Source: Sorangium cellulosum So ce56
GTDB lineage: Bacteria; Myxococcota_A; Polyangia; Polyangiales; Polyangiaceae
DNA: 64,000 nt
NCBI RefSeq assembly: GCF_000067165.1
Contig: NC_010162.1
Location: forward strand, 3,554,501-3,618,500
Reading direction: 5' to 3'
Within the stretch, counting starts at the first letter, position 1. Every line of letters begins with the position of its first letter. Positions 9,388-17,395 of the stretch are shown one piece after another. The position numbers and the translations under genes were made by a program. The notes beneath the pieces were generated by a model. The model was not told where the DNA came from, ran no database searches, and was given only the letters and a program-made list of their open reading frames with translations.

Positions 9388-9983
9388 TTCGTCCTCCGGA
9401 ACTTCTGCACGCCGCGACCCCTCAGGCTGGTGACGTAGACGCTGCCGTCGTGCCCAACGGCGATCCCGTGCCCCCAGTCGATCTCCCCGGGACCGTCCCC
9501 CGATGTGCTCCACCGGTCCACGATCTTCCCGTCGAGGCTTATCCGCAGCACATGCCCCCGCGGCCGCTCTGGATCCTGATCGCCTCCGTCTACAACGTAG
9601 ATGTGCCGGTCGGGTCCGAAGGCGATCGCCCACGGTCGCCCCAGCGCTGCGCTCTTCCACTGCGCCAGGTAGTGGCCGTTCGCGCTGAAGACCTGAACAC
9701 GCGCGTTCTCCCGGTCCGCCACGTAGACGCGCCCCTCGTCGTCGGTGACGATGCCGTGAGGCGTGTCGAGTTGTCCCGGCCCGAAGCCCCTCTCGCCCCA
9801 CTCCATGACGAACCTGCCGTCCTCGGAGAAGCGCGCGATCCGCGCATGGTTGTAGCCGTCCGCCACGTAGATATCGCCGTCCAGGCCGAACGCCACGTTG
9901 GTCGGCCGGTCGAGCTGCTCGGGGCTCGTCGCGCACCCGATATCCGCGAGCAGTACGATGATCCACGCACCGATGCCCTTCAT
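9384..9983 (-). CDS. NHL-repeat beta-propeller lipoprotein (second half of a propeller)
   Basis: A 199-residue product beginning MKGIGAWIIVLLADIGC, a possible lipoprotein signal although Asp at -3 is atypical. The remainder is NHL-type blades: LDRPTNVAFGLDGDIYVADGY, then HGIVTDDEGRVYVADRENARV, then AIAFGPDRHIYVVDG, and finally HGIAVGHDGSVYVTSLRGRG. This order resembles blades of the peptidylglycine alpha-amidating-lyase-like propellers. The start codon overlaps the upstream stop as ATGA. Read together, the upstream gene supplies the first blades and this one the rest, so the pair may be one propeller split in two or two interacting lipoproteins. It overlaps the following barrel gene by four bases. 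Confidence 0.75.
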   Translation of the reverse strand: MKGIGAWIIVLLADIGCATSPEQLDRPTNVAFGLDGDIYVADGYNHARIARFSEDGRFVMEWGERGFGPGQLDTPHGIVTDDEGRVYVADRENARVQVFSANGHYLAQWKSAALGRPWAIAFGPDRHIYVVDGGDQDPERPRGHVLRISLDGKIVDRWSTSGDGPGEIDWGHGIAVGHDGSVYVTSLRGRGVQKFRRTK

Positions 9984-10447
9984 GGCGCCTCGCCGAGGGT
10001 CATGACCACATCCCCCTCCGCCGACAGCTTGAACACCCGGTTCTGCTCGGAGTCCGTCACCCAGACGAAGTCGTTGCGATCCACCTCGATCCCGTGTGGA
10101 TAGAAGAACAGCCCCTCTCCCCACGCGTCGAGCAGCTCGCCCGTCTCTGGATCGAACGCCAAGATCGTGGGTTCGTGGATCGGCGCGTCGTTCCCTGACG
10201 TGCGCCCGGCCGCATGGCTCACCAGCACGCGCCCTCGCGCGTCAACCGCCACATCAAGCGCTGGGCCGAACACCATCCCGTCAGGGACACGCGGCCACCC
10301 ATCCACGACCGCGTACGGCCCTGCAGGCGCGTCGTCCGCCGTCGGCGGTCGCGACGTGCACGCCCCCGCAAGCGCCAACCCTACCAGCCAGCGGCCCCCG
10401 CGCTGCGCCCCGGAGACCGACGTTGCGTTGCGAAGCAGCCATCCCAT
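9980..10447 (-). CDS. NHL-repeat lipoprotein (first part of a propeller)
   Basis: A 155-residue protein starting MGWLLRNATSVSGAQRGGRW, followed by LVGLALAGAC, a lipoprotein signal with Cys at about residue 30. The mature part has two NHL-like blades: DVAVDARGRVLVSHAAGRTS and FYPHGIEVDRNDFVWVTDSE, then VFKLSAEGDVVMTLGE and stop. In full-length lyase-like propellers the LTLGE-like segment is followed by further blades, which here lie in the next gene. The ATG at 10447 was chosen over longer in-frame extensions because it directly precedes the signal sequence and lies next to the inverted repeat at 10454-10470. It is the first gene of an operon probably controlled by the diverging TetR-type regulator. 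Confidence 0.7.
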   Translation of the reverse strand: MGWLLRNATSVSGAQRGGRWLVGLALAGACTSRPPTADDAPAGPYAVVDGWPRVPDGMVFGPALDVAVDARGRVLVSHAAGRTSGNDAPIHEPTILAFDPETGELLDAWGEGLFFYPHGIEVDRNDFVWVTDSEQNRVFKLSAEGDVVMTLGEAP

Positions 10448-10453
10448 GACCAA

Positions 10454-10470
10454 GGATAACGATGTTATCC
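10454..10470. promoter_or_regulatory. Perfect inverted repeat, candidate TetR operator
   Basis: GGATAAC-GAT-GTTATCC: two perfect 7-bp arms around a 3-bp centre, in the short gap between the diverging NHL operon (start 10447) and the TetR-type gene (start about 10507). Its position is where a TetR-family dimer would repress both promoters. It also argues against the in-frame ATG at 10462, which lies inside the repeat. Confidence 0.65.
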
Positions 10471-10506
10471 TGGTGGCGTCAACGGGCGAGGCGCGGACGT
10501 GGCAGA

Positions 10507-11364
10507 ATGGTGGGCATGGGTGTGATGGATGCCGATGAGCCGGTGGGGCGCGTGTTCGTGGCGCTCTGCGAGGGACGGCTGACGCGGGACGATCTGACGG
10601 CCCGCAAGATCGCCGCATTCCTGGGCCAGACGACGATGGTGCTGTATCACCACTTCGGCTCGCTCGACGGATTCCTCATTCGCGTCGATGGCCTCGGGTG
10701 GCGGCGGCTCGCGGAGCGCCTCGACGCGCGGGCGCGGGCTGGCGCCGATGCGCGGTCGCTTGCCGTCGGGTACGTCGAATTTGCGCTGTGCCATCCGGAC
10801 CTGTACTGGCTGATGGCTGAGCGCCGCTTCGATCGCGCCCGCCTGCGCGAACAGGGGCGCCTGCGGCTCGCGCGCCCTCTTTGGAGCTCATTCGTCGAGC
10901 TCTTGCGCCATCACGGCAGCAGGCGGCCGGAGGAGGATACCTACGTGCTCTTCGCAGGCCTCCATGGCATCGCGATGCTCGCGCTGAGCGGACGCGCCAA
11001 CCTCGGGCGCGCCAACCTGGGTGAGGTGTCGTCCGGAAAAATTCCTTCCGTCCTGGTTTCTTCCAGCCTGGGTGGAGCTTCGCGTGGAGCCCCGGCTGGT
11101 ACCCCCCCACCACTACTCCCACTACTACTCCCACTCAACCCGGGTGAGGATCCCACGGGTGAGGATCCCAACCCAGGTGAGGGGTCCGCCGCCAACCTGG
11201 GTGAGGGGTCCGCCGCCAACCCGGGTGAGGGCCCCGTCGGAGATGCGGAGATGGCCTTCGCCGCGGCACGCCGTCTCGCGGACCTCGTGCTCCCCGCCCG
11301 TCCACCCGAGCCGCCCGCCTCCCAGGCGAGCCGCGACCGCGGCGGCCCCGGGCGCCGCGCCTGA
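10507..11364 (+). CDS. TetR-family transcriptional regulator with an in-frame repeat insertion
   Basis: About 285 residues. The N-terminal helix-turn-helix (LTRDDLTARKIAAFLGQTTM, then VLYHHFGSLDGFL) is typical of TetR regulators. The C-terminal ligand domain resembles the WHG-type group (YVEFALCHPDLYWLM; VLFAGLHGIAMLALSGR; AFAAARRLADLVL). Between LALSGR and the final helix, residues of about 165-248 are occupied by low-complexity repeats (NLGRANLGE, NPGEDPTGEDPNPGEG, NLGEGSAANPGEG), whereas family members have a short loop there. The protein is therefore longer than the usual 190-220 residues. The start is uncertain: ATG 10507 or 10516 is preferred, because the ATG at 10462 falls in the putative operator. 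It probably represses the diverging NHL operon and itself. Confidence 0.85.
   Translation: MVGMGVMDADEPVGRVFVALCEGRLTRDDLTARKIAAFLGQTTMVLYHHFGSLDGFLIRVDGLGWRRLAERLDARARAGADARSLAVGYVEFALCHPDLYWLMAERRFDRARLREQGRLRLARPLWSSFVELLRHHGSRRPEEDTYVLFAGLHGIAMLALSGRANLGRANLGEVSSGKIPSVLVSSSLGGASRGAPAGTPPPLLPLLLPLNPGEDPTGEDPNPGEGSAANLGEGSAANPGEGPVGDAEMAFAAARRLADLVLPARPPEPPASQASRDRGGPGRRA
10998..11245 (+). repeat. In-frame short repeats within the TetR-type gene
   Basis: Degenerate copies of CCAACCTGGGTGAG and CCAACCCGGGTGAG occur at about 11014, 11138, 11170, 11193 and 11217, some in a 24-bp unit coding NxGEGSAA. Between the first and later copies lies a CCACTACTCC-like microsatellite coding PPPLLPLLLPL. 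All copies keep the reading frame of the regulator. Confidence 0.8.
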
Positions 11365-11645
11365 GCCGTCCGTCCAGGCGCCTGCCGGCCCCAGGGCGCT
11401 TGCAGGACGCTCCCTGCGCGACGCACCGGCTTCATGGCACACGGCTTGCTGTCTGGGAAGGAGGGGGCAGCGCGTCGCCCCGCGCCTTCGCGCCGGGCGC
11501 ATCCCTCACGCGGCGCGGGGCTTGCGCTGGCGTCGTGCGAGACCGACCCCAGCACATCGCGTCCGTTCGCCGGACAGGCCCCGCAATGTCGGGGAAATCG
11601 GCACGTCCTGCGAGCTCGCGGCATCTATCTCCTTTCGGAGGTGTT
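11365..11645. other. Intergenic region between TetR-type gene and large secreted protein
   Basis: 281 bases with no supported gene. The last 20 bases contain the GGAGGTG ribosome site of the next gene; promoter boxes were not assignable. Confidence 0.4.
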
Positions 11646-14600
11646 ATGCGCGCGCGACGCACGGTCGCTTGGTTGCTCAGCGGGGGGCTCCTCACCGCCG
11701 GCGCCGGTTGTGGCAGCGACGAACCGGAGGCGCTCGGCGCAGCTCGGCTCGCGGCCGTCGCGAGCGCCGACCGAACCGTGCACGCGGTCGATGCGCTGGG
11801 CGCTCAGCACCAGGCCGCGATCGCCGCCAACGCGGACGCGAGCATCCTCGTCGCGACCTACACCGATCCGCGCGGCGCCCTCGCGGATCCGATCAGCCTG
11901 TCCGGCGTTGCGCGCTCCGCCGACGGCGGGAGATCCTTCGCCGAGGTCCTCGGCCCGAGCGGCGCGGGGGTGCTGCCCTCGGTCGCCGGCGGCCAGGTGC
12001 TCGGCGCCCCGCGCGTCGTCCACGATCCGACCCGCGACGTGTTCGTCAGCTCCTCCACCTACGTTCGCCCCGCCGATGGCCTCCAGGGCCTCTGCCTCCA
12101 TGCCTCGAACCCCGGCAGCAACACGGCCGGCTCCTCGTGGTCCGCACCGGTCGAGGTGACCCCCGCGTTCGTCGCGGGGGAGAGCGCCGAGCAGGCCTCC
12201 ATCGACGTCAACGCGGCGACCGGGCGCCTCTCCGCTACCTGGGTTCAGCGCGGCGGAGCGTCTCCGAGGATCCTCTACAGCCACTCCGACGATCTCGGCC
12301 AGACCTGGTCGCCCGCGGCCACGATCGCGCAGGCGCCCGCCGGCGGCGATCTCGACGGGCCGAGCGCGCGTATCCTCCCCGGGGCGACCGACACGGACTC
12401 GGTCGTCTATGCTGTCTTTCGCGCCATCGAGCCGGGGACCTCGCTGCGCAACGTCGGTTGCCGCCGGTCGATCGACGGAGGCGTCACCTGGGAGCCGCTC
12501 ACCCTCCTCGATGAGGCCAGCTACCCCACGGAAGACCAGATCCTCGGCGTCGACCACGGAAGGAGCGCCCCGTCGATCGACGTCGACCAGGCCACGCGGC
12601 AGGTCTACGTCGTCTACCAGCGGAGCGGCGCCCACGGCACAGGGGACATCGCCCTGCGCTCCTTCACCGAGCAGTGCACCGCAGGCCCCGCCGTCCTCCT
12701 CAACAGCAATCCAGGGCGCGATCGGGCCCAGTTCTTCCCCTTCGTGGCCGTCGACCGAACGACCGGCACCGCGCACGTCGTCTACTACGACCAGGATGTC
12801 GAGAGCTCGGGCGACCTGACCGAGATCGTCCACACCGCGTCGAGCGATCAAGGCGCCTCCTTCAGCCCGCCCGCGCCGATCTCGGACCACCCCTTTCACG
12901 CGGGCCACGGCAACGACGCCTCCCGGCAGAACCTCGGCGACCGCATCGGCGGCGTCGCGCTCGCCGGTGAGCTCTACAGCGTCTTCAGCATGACGGCCAC
13001 CCCGCCGCGGTTCGACGAGGGGCAGCCGTCGTCGACCTCCCTGATCGCGCCCAACGTCCACCTCGACGTCCTCGACGAGTTCGCCCGCGTCCCGCCGCTG
13101 CGCGCGGCCGGCGCCCGGATCGCGGACACCGCGTGCGGCGCCCTCGCGAACGAGCGCGTCGATCCGGGGGAGCTCGTCGAGGTCGGCGTCTACCTCGAGA
13201 ACTACCTCGCCAACCCGATCTCCGGCAGGGCGACCGTCTCCCGGATCACCGCCACGCTGTCGACGGAGACGCCCTCCGTGACCATCGTGAGGGCGAGCGC
13301 GCTCTACCCCGATATCGAGCCCCTTCGGACCGTCGCCGGCGACGCGCCGTTCGTCCTCAGGACGGCCCGGGACTTCGTTCCGGGAAGGCCGATCGATCTG
13401 ACGCTCACGGTGAGCTCGGCTCAGGGCACGGTCGAGCTGCCGATCCAGCTCGAGACGGGCTCGCCGGGCGCCGCGGAGGTCCTCCTCCGCGAGGATTTCG
13501 ACGCAGCGAGCGCGCCAGCGCTGCCCTCCGGCTGGCAGTCGGTGCGCGCCGGCGGGACGGCCTCCGCCTCGCCGTGGATCGTCGCGCAGACGCTGACGCC
13601 CGGAAACAACGCGGCATTTCACGACGAGGAGGCGGCGACGTCGCTCGTCGCGCTGGTGTCGCCCGCCGTGACCATCCCGGAGAGCTCCGGGAACTCCCAC
13701 GTCACGCTCGACTTCGATCTCACCTACGAGCTGGAGGACGATCCGCAAAAGCTCATCCAGGCGTTCGACGGTCTGACGCTGCGCGTGGAGGATCTCACGG
13801 CCGGCGCCGCGCCCCGGGCGGTGCTCGCGGAGGCGTTCGCCGAGCGGATCGTCACCGGCGGGAGCCACCACTTCCCAAAGCACCTTCCAGCCCGCGACGA
13901 CCCGGACTACCTGGAGGACAACGCGGTATGGTCCGGCAGCTCCAGCGGGACCAAGCGCGTGTCGATCCGCTTCCCTGGCGCGGGGCTGCGCGGGCGGACC
14001 GTGAGGCTCCGCTTCGACTACACGCAGGACGACAGCCGGGTCTGCACGGATATCGGGCGCCCCGGGCCGTGCGGCGTCGCGGTCGACAACATCGTATTCG
14101 CGGCGGTGCCGATCGTGTCCGGCGCCTGCGGGGCGGATCTGGCCATCACCCAGACGGCCGCGCCGGATCCTGTATCGCCGGGCGCGCAGCTCACGATGAC
14201 GATCGACGTCGCCAACGAGGGGCCGGGCGATGCGAGCGACGTCGTCGTGTCGTCCGTGCTGCCCGCCGGGGCGAGCCTCGCCAGCGCCTCGGGGACCGGC
14301 TGGACGTGCGACCTGGCCGGCGGAGAGCTCGTGTGCCGGCGCGCCTCGCTCGCCGCACGGGAGAGCTCGTCGATCGCGGTCACCATGGTCGCGCCCACGC
14401 TCCTGCCGCCCACGGTCGACGAGGAGATCGAGAGCTCGGCGAAGGTGAGCTCGAGCGAGCACGATCCGGCGCCGGAAAACAACGAGAGCAGCGTGCACAT
14501 CGACGTCTCCGTGCCAGCGCGCCTGGTCGGCTATCTCACGGTCCTCGGCGAGCGCATCGCCGGCGAGGAGCTCGCCTATACGGTGCTCATCAGCAACACG

Positions 14601-15782
14601 GGGGGGCGCGTGCAGCCCGACAATCCAGGGTTCGAGTTCGTGGACGTGCTCCCGCCCGAGCTCCTGCTGGAAGGCGCGTTCGCGGACAGCGGCGCGGTCT
14701 CGGCCGATCCCGCCACCAACACGGTGGGCTGGGACGGCGAGGTCGGGCCGGGGGAGTGGGTGGTGCTCACGATGGAAGCGATTCTCCTTCCCCTGACCGA
14801 TGGACTCGTCGTCACGAACCAGGGCACGCTCTTCTTCGACGCGGACTCGGACGGCGTCAACGAGTCGAGCGCGATGACCGACGAGCCCCTGTTCGCCGGC
14901 GCGGCCGATCCGACGGTGCTCACGGTGAGCCCCGCCGTCTGCGGCGATGGCGAGCTCGGGCTCGGCGAGCAGTGCGACGACGGCAACCTGCGCGACGGGG
15001 ATTGCTGCTCGGCGCTGTGCACCGCCGAGCCGCCGACCACGATCTGTCGCATCGCGACCTCGCTGTGCGATCCCGCGGAGTATTGCGACGGCGCAGGGAG
15101 CTGTCCCGCGGACGTCATCCTGCCGGACGGCGCCAGATGCGATGATTTCGATGTCTGCAATGGCAGCGAGATCTGCTTCCAGGGACTCTGTCTGAACGAC
15201 ATCCCGCTCGACTGCGATGACGGGGATCCGACGACCACGGACGAATGCCATTTCTTCTTTGGCTGCCGGAACACGCCGATCAGCGCCACGGCGGGAGGAG
15301 GAGGTGTAGGCGACGACGGTGCAGCAGGCGTGGGCGGCGGCGGCGCAAGCGGCGGCGGCGCAAGCGGCGGCGGCGCAAGCGGCGGCGGCGCAAGCGGCGG
15401 TGGGGCGGGCGGCAGCGGACAGGGCGGCAGCGGCGCAGGCGACAGCGGCGCAGGCGGCGGCGGCGACGCCGGAGGACCGGCCGAGGGCGCCGGAGGCAGG
15501 AGCGACGGCGCGGGCGGCGATTGCTCCACCGATGCCGGTGGGGCGAGCGGCACAGGGGTAGGCGGTGGCCGAGATGCGGCGGGTGGGGGTGGGGAAGGGG
15601 GAGGGGGCCAATCCGAGGGAGGAGCGCCTCCGGGCCACTGCTGCTGTTTGGGCATCCGCTGCGCGTATGCCGTCATCGGCGGTGAGACCGGAGACGCGTC
15701 CGGAGCGGCCCGCGCGCTCGCGCTGTGCGGCGTCCTCGTGGCGCTCGGCGGCGCGCGCCGCGCCCGCCGCCGTCGCTGCTGA
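11646..15782 (+). CDS. Large secreted protein: BNR/sialidase-like, DUF11, Cys-rich repeats, MYXO-CTERM-like tail
   Basis: A 1378-residue exported protein starting MRARRTVAWLLSGGLLTAG, followed by AGC-GSDEPE (lipobox-like). Residues of about 60-480 look like a BNR/sialidase-type propeller (LYSHSDDLGQTWSPAATI; RRSIDGGVTWEPLTL; TASSDQGASFSPPAPI). A middle region resembles jelly-roll or secretion-associated domains, then DUF11-like Ig folds follow (DLAITQTAAPDPVSPGAQ; ANEGPGDASDVVVSSVLP). Near 1100 is a DUF4215-like Cys-rich segment (CGDGELGLGEQCDDGN), then a Gly/Ala/Ser linker with GGGAS repeats. The last residues are a Cys cluster, a hydrophobic stretch (ALALCGVLVALGG) and RRARRRRC, resembling a MYXO-CTERM surface-sorting tail. 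ATG 11646 follows GGAGGTG. Likely a cell-surface glycan-related or adhesive protein; enzymatic activity is not demonstrable from the motifs. Confidence 0.85.
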   Translation: MRARRTVAWLLSGGLLTAGAGCGSDEPEALGAARLAAVASADRTVHAVDALGAQHQAAIAANADASILVATYTDPRGALADPISLSGVARSADGGRSFAEVLGPSGAGVLPSVAGGQVLGAPRVVHDPTRDVFVSSSTYVRPADGLQGLCLHASNPGSNTAGSSWSAPVEVTPAFVAGESAEQASIDVNAATGRLSATWVQRGGASPRILYSHSDDLGQTWSPAATIAQAPAGGDLDGPSARILPGATDTDSVVYAVFRAIEPGTSLRNVGCRRSIDGGVTWEPLTLLDEASYPTEDQILGVDHGRSAPSIDVDQATRQVYVVYQRSGAHGTGDIALRSFTEQCTAGPAVLLNSNPGRDRAQFFPFVAVDRTTGTAHVVYYDQDVESSGDLTEIVHTASSDQGASFSPPAPISDHPFHAGHGNDASRQNLGDRIGGVALAGELYSVFSMTATPPRFDEGQPSSTSLIAPNVHLDVLDEFARVPPLRAAGARIADTACGALANERVDPGELVEVGVYLENYLANPISGRATVSRITATLSTETPSVTIVRASALYPDIEPLRTVAGDAPFVLRTARDFVPGRPIDLTLTVSSAQGTVELPIQLETGSPGAAEVLLREDFDAASAPALPSGWQSVRAGGTASASPWIVAQTLTPGNNAAFHDEEAATSLVALVSPAVTIPESSGNSHVTLDFDLTYELEDDPQKLIQAFDGLTLRVEDLTAGAAPRAVLAEAFAERIVTGGSHHFPKHLPARDDPDYLEDNAVWSGSSSGTKRVSIRFPGAGLRGRTVRLRFDYTQDDSRVCTDIGRPGPCGVAVDNIVFAAVPIVSGACGADLAITQTAAPDPVSPGAQLTMTIDVANEGPGDASDVVVSSVLPAGASLASASGTGWTCDLAGGELVCRRASLAARESSSIAVTMVAPTLLPPTVDEEIESSAKVSSSEHDPAPENNESSVHIDVSVPARLVGYLTVLGERIAGEELAYTVLISNTGGRVQPDNPGFEFVDVLPPELLLEGAFADSGAVSADPATNTVGWDGEVGPGEWVVLTMEAILLPLTDGLVVTNQGTLFFDADSDGVNESSAMTDEPLFAGAADPTVLTVSPAVCGDGELGLGEQCDDGNLRDGDCCSALCTAEPPTTICRIATSLCDPAEYCDGAGSCPADVILPDGARCDDFDVCNGSEICFQGLCLNDIPLDCDDGDPTTTDECHFFFGCRNTPISATAGGGGVGDDGAAGVGGGGASGGGASGGGASGGGASGGGAGGSGQGGSGAGDSGAGGGGDAGGPAEGAGGRSDGAGGDCSTDAGGASGTGVGGGRDAAGGGGEGGGGQSEGGAPPGHCCCLGIRCAYAVIGGETGDASGAARALALCGVLVALGGARRARRRRC
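15330..15480 (+). repeat. Gly/Ala/Ser-coding tandem repeat linker
   Basis: Units of 15 bp coding ASGGG occur about four times in a row, followed by looser GGSG/GAGDSG copies, forming the flexible linker before the C-terminal tail of the large secreted protein. Confidence 0.85.
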
Positions 15783-15790
15783 CGGCGGCG
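15765..15790. terminator. Hairpin spanning the stop codon, shared by convergent genes
   Basis: A perfect 10-bp stem, CGCCGCCGTC (15765-15774) and GACGGCGGCG (15781-15790), with loop GCTGCT. The TGA of the upstream gene (15780-15782) lies at the loop/stem boundary. It sits between two convergent genes whose stops are 24 bases apart and could terminate transcription in both directions; there is no T-tract. Confidence 0.6.
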
Positions 15791-15806
15791 CCCGCGCGCC
15801 CCGCGA

Positions 15807-17168
15807 TCACCTGTAGACGAAGACCCCCTTCAGATCCTCGGTCTGCGAGATGGGCGTGCCGTCCTTCTTCGAGGTGGTCCTGAACTGGTAGATCATCCCC
15901 GGGATCAGCGCGGGACCGTCGTACTCGACGGAGACGTTCTCGCTCCCCGACACCCTGGGCACCTCGAGGTCCTCCCAGATCTTGGCGCCGAGCGCGTCGA
16001 ACAACCGCACCTCGTACAGATCTTCGCTGGAGTCGTCCTCGAAGACGAACGTCGGTGTCCCGCTCACCTCCTCCAGCGCGCTCGCGCCGGGCGAGACCAC
16101 GGCGAGCGCGCCCGTCACCTTGAACGACTCCGCGACGGGCAGATCCTGGCCGGAGACCGTGATGCGCACGATCTCGGTCCCGCCAATCGACGTGTCAGGA
16201 TCCCGCACGAGCGCGTCGTCCTCGAAGGCGGCGAGGACCACGTAATCGCCGTCGGGCACCCCGGCGATCGAGAACTCTCCGGTGACGTTGCCTTGCCGGA
16301 GCCCTCGCGGAGCCTCGCCGCGCGCGGCCGCCTCGTCAAAGGTATCGGCCACGACGAGGATGATCGAGGTCGCGCTCCCCCCTGGAGCATTCACGATCTC
16401 GACCTTGCCGCTCACCACCGCCGTGGCGCCTCCGGTCGCGTGGAGATCCACGCCCGTCGTCTCCTTGCCGGCGCTGACCGTCGCGCTCGCCGTATCGAGC
16501 GCGAGGTCGGCGGCATAACCCTTCACCGTGACGTCGCCCGCAGCCACGTTGTAGATGGTGTAGCTGCCGTCGAGATCGGCCGCGCCGGTGGCGCCTCCCG
16601 CGACCAGCAGCGTCCCGCCGGGCTGGTCGGCGTGGACGACCCCGGAGATGGAACCGAGCCCCTCGCTGTCCGGGAGCGGCAACAGCGAGATCTCCGTCGC
16701 CGCCGACTCGATCGCGGGCGGTTTGCCCGCCGCGGTGGAGAGGTCGATGGGCAGCGCGACCCGCGGCGCCTTCGGGAACGTCTCGTACGCCTGCGCGTCG
16801 GCGCGCAGCGTGATGTCGACCTCGATCGGAGCGCCGCTCGCGTCGCGCCGCGCGGGCACGACGAGCTCATAGGTCCCGTCGGCCCCGGTGACGGCCACCC
16901 GGGAGATCACCGCGTCGCTCGGGTCCCGGGCGAGCACGCGCGCGCCCGCGATGGCCTTGTCGTCGAGCGAGTCGTAGACGCGCCCCCTCAGGATCACCGG
17001 CTCGAAGCAAGCGGGCTCGGCGCCCTCCACCTCCTCGCACACCTGCGGGGCGGCGCACCCTGTCTGCGCGGCCACCGAGCAGCGCTGCGGCTGACCCTCG
17101 TCGTCGCCGCCGCACCCCATCCCCATCAAGGCGCACAGCATCCCAACAGACATCGAGCGCATCACCAT
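15807..17168 (-). CDS. Lipoprotein with carboxypeptidase-regulatory-like domains
   Basis: A 453-residue lipoprotein: MVMRSMSVGMLCALMGMGCG gives the signal, then a short Cys-rich piece (CSVAAQTGCAAPQVCEEVEG). The rest contains repeated transthyretin-like beta-sandwich elements typical of CarboxypepD_reg domains: ILRGRVYDSLDDKAIAGARV with TGADGTYELVVPA, then SISGVVHADQPGGTLLVAGG with DLDGSYTIYNVAAGDVTVKG, then VSGKVEIVNAPGG with GEFSIAGVPDGDYVVLAAF. A final segment (FVFEDDSSEDLYEVRLFDA) looks like another beta-sandwich. Such proteins sit at the outer membrane or surface and probably bind ligands or partners; there is no catalytic site. ATG 17168 is preceded by AAAGGAG. It is the most downstream gene of a minus-strand series of five envelope genes. 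Confidence 0.8.
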   Translation of the reverse strand: MVMRSMSVGMLCALMGMGCGGDDEGQPQRCSVAAQTGCAAPQVCEEVEGAEPACFEPVILRGRVYDSLDDKAIAGARVLARDPSDAVISRVAVTGADGTYELVVPARRDASGAPIEVDITLRADAQAYETFPKAPRVALPIDLSTAAGKPPAIESAATEISLLPLPDSEGLGSISGVVHADQPGGTLLVAGGATGAADLDGSYTIYNVAAGDVTVKGYAADLALDTASATVSAGKETTGVDLHATGGATAVVSGKVEIVNAPGGSATSIILVVADTFDEAAARGEAPRGLRQGNVTGEFSIAGVPDGDYVVLAAFEDDALVRDPDTSIGGTEIVRITVSGQDLPVAESFKVTGALAVVSPGASALEEVSGTPTFVFEDDSSEDLYEVRLFDALGAKIWEDLEVPRVSGSENVSVEYDGPALIPGMIYQFRTTSKKDGTPISQTEDLKGVFVYR

Positions 17169-17395
17169 CGACTCGTCTCCTTTCAAACCACGTCTTGTCG
17201 CTGCAAGCTCAGCTTCTCGGCTCGTGAGCGGCCAGCGCCGCGGCCTGCGATCCTGTCGCCGCTCCGAGCAGGCACAGTGAATCACGCAGGCGCGGCGGGC
17301 TCCGAGCCGGGGCAATACATCCCTCCGGTTCTTCTATGTCTTTCCTGGTTCAATCCCTGTCCTCGAATCCAGGGAGAACCCGGGCAAGCGTAGGG
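17169..17395. other. Gap between two lipoprotein genes
   Basis: 227 bases on the minus-strand side. It contains a modest hairpin, TCCCTG (17354-17359) and CAGGGA (17370-17375) around a 10-base loop, just downstream of the Cys-rich lipoprotein gene. That could be a weak terminator. No gene is supported. Confidence 0.35.

Noticed and set aside
10462..10506. Upstream start for the TetR-type regulator
   Set aside because: The ATG lies inside the perfect inverted repeat and the extra residues do not match the family.
11625..15638. 1337-codon antisense frame across the large secreted protein
   Set aside because: The plus strand has signal peptide, DUF11-like and Cys-rich repeats and a sorting-type tail; the antisense product has none.
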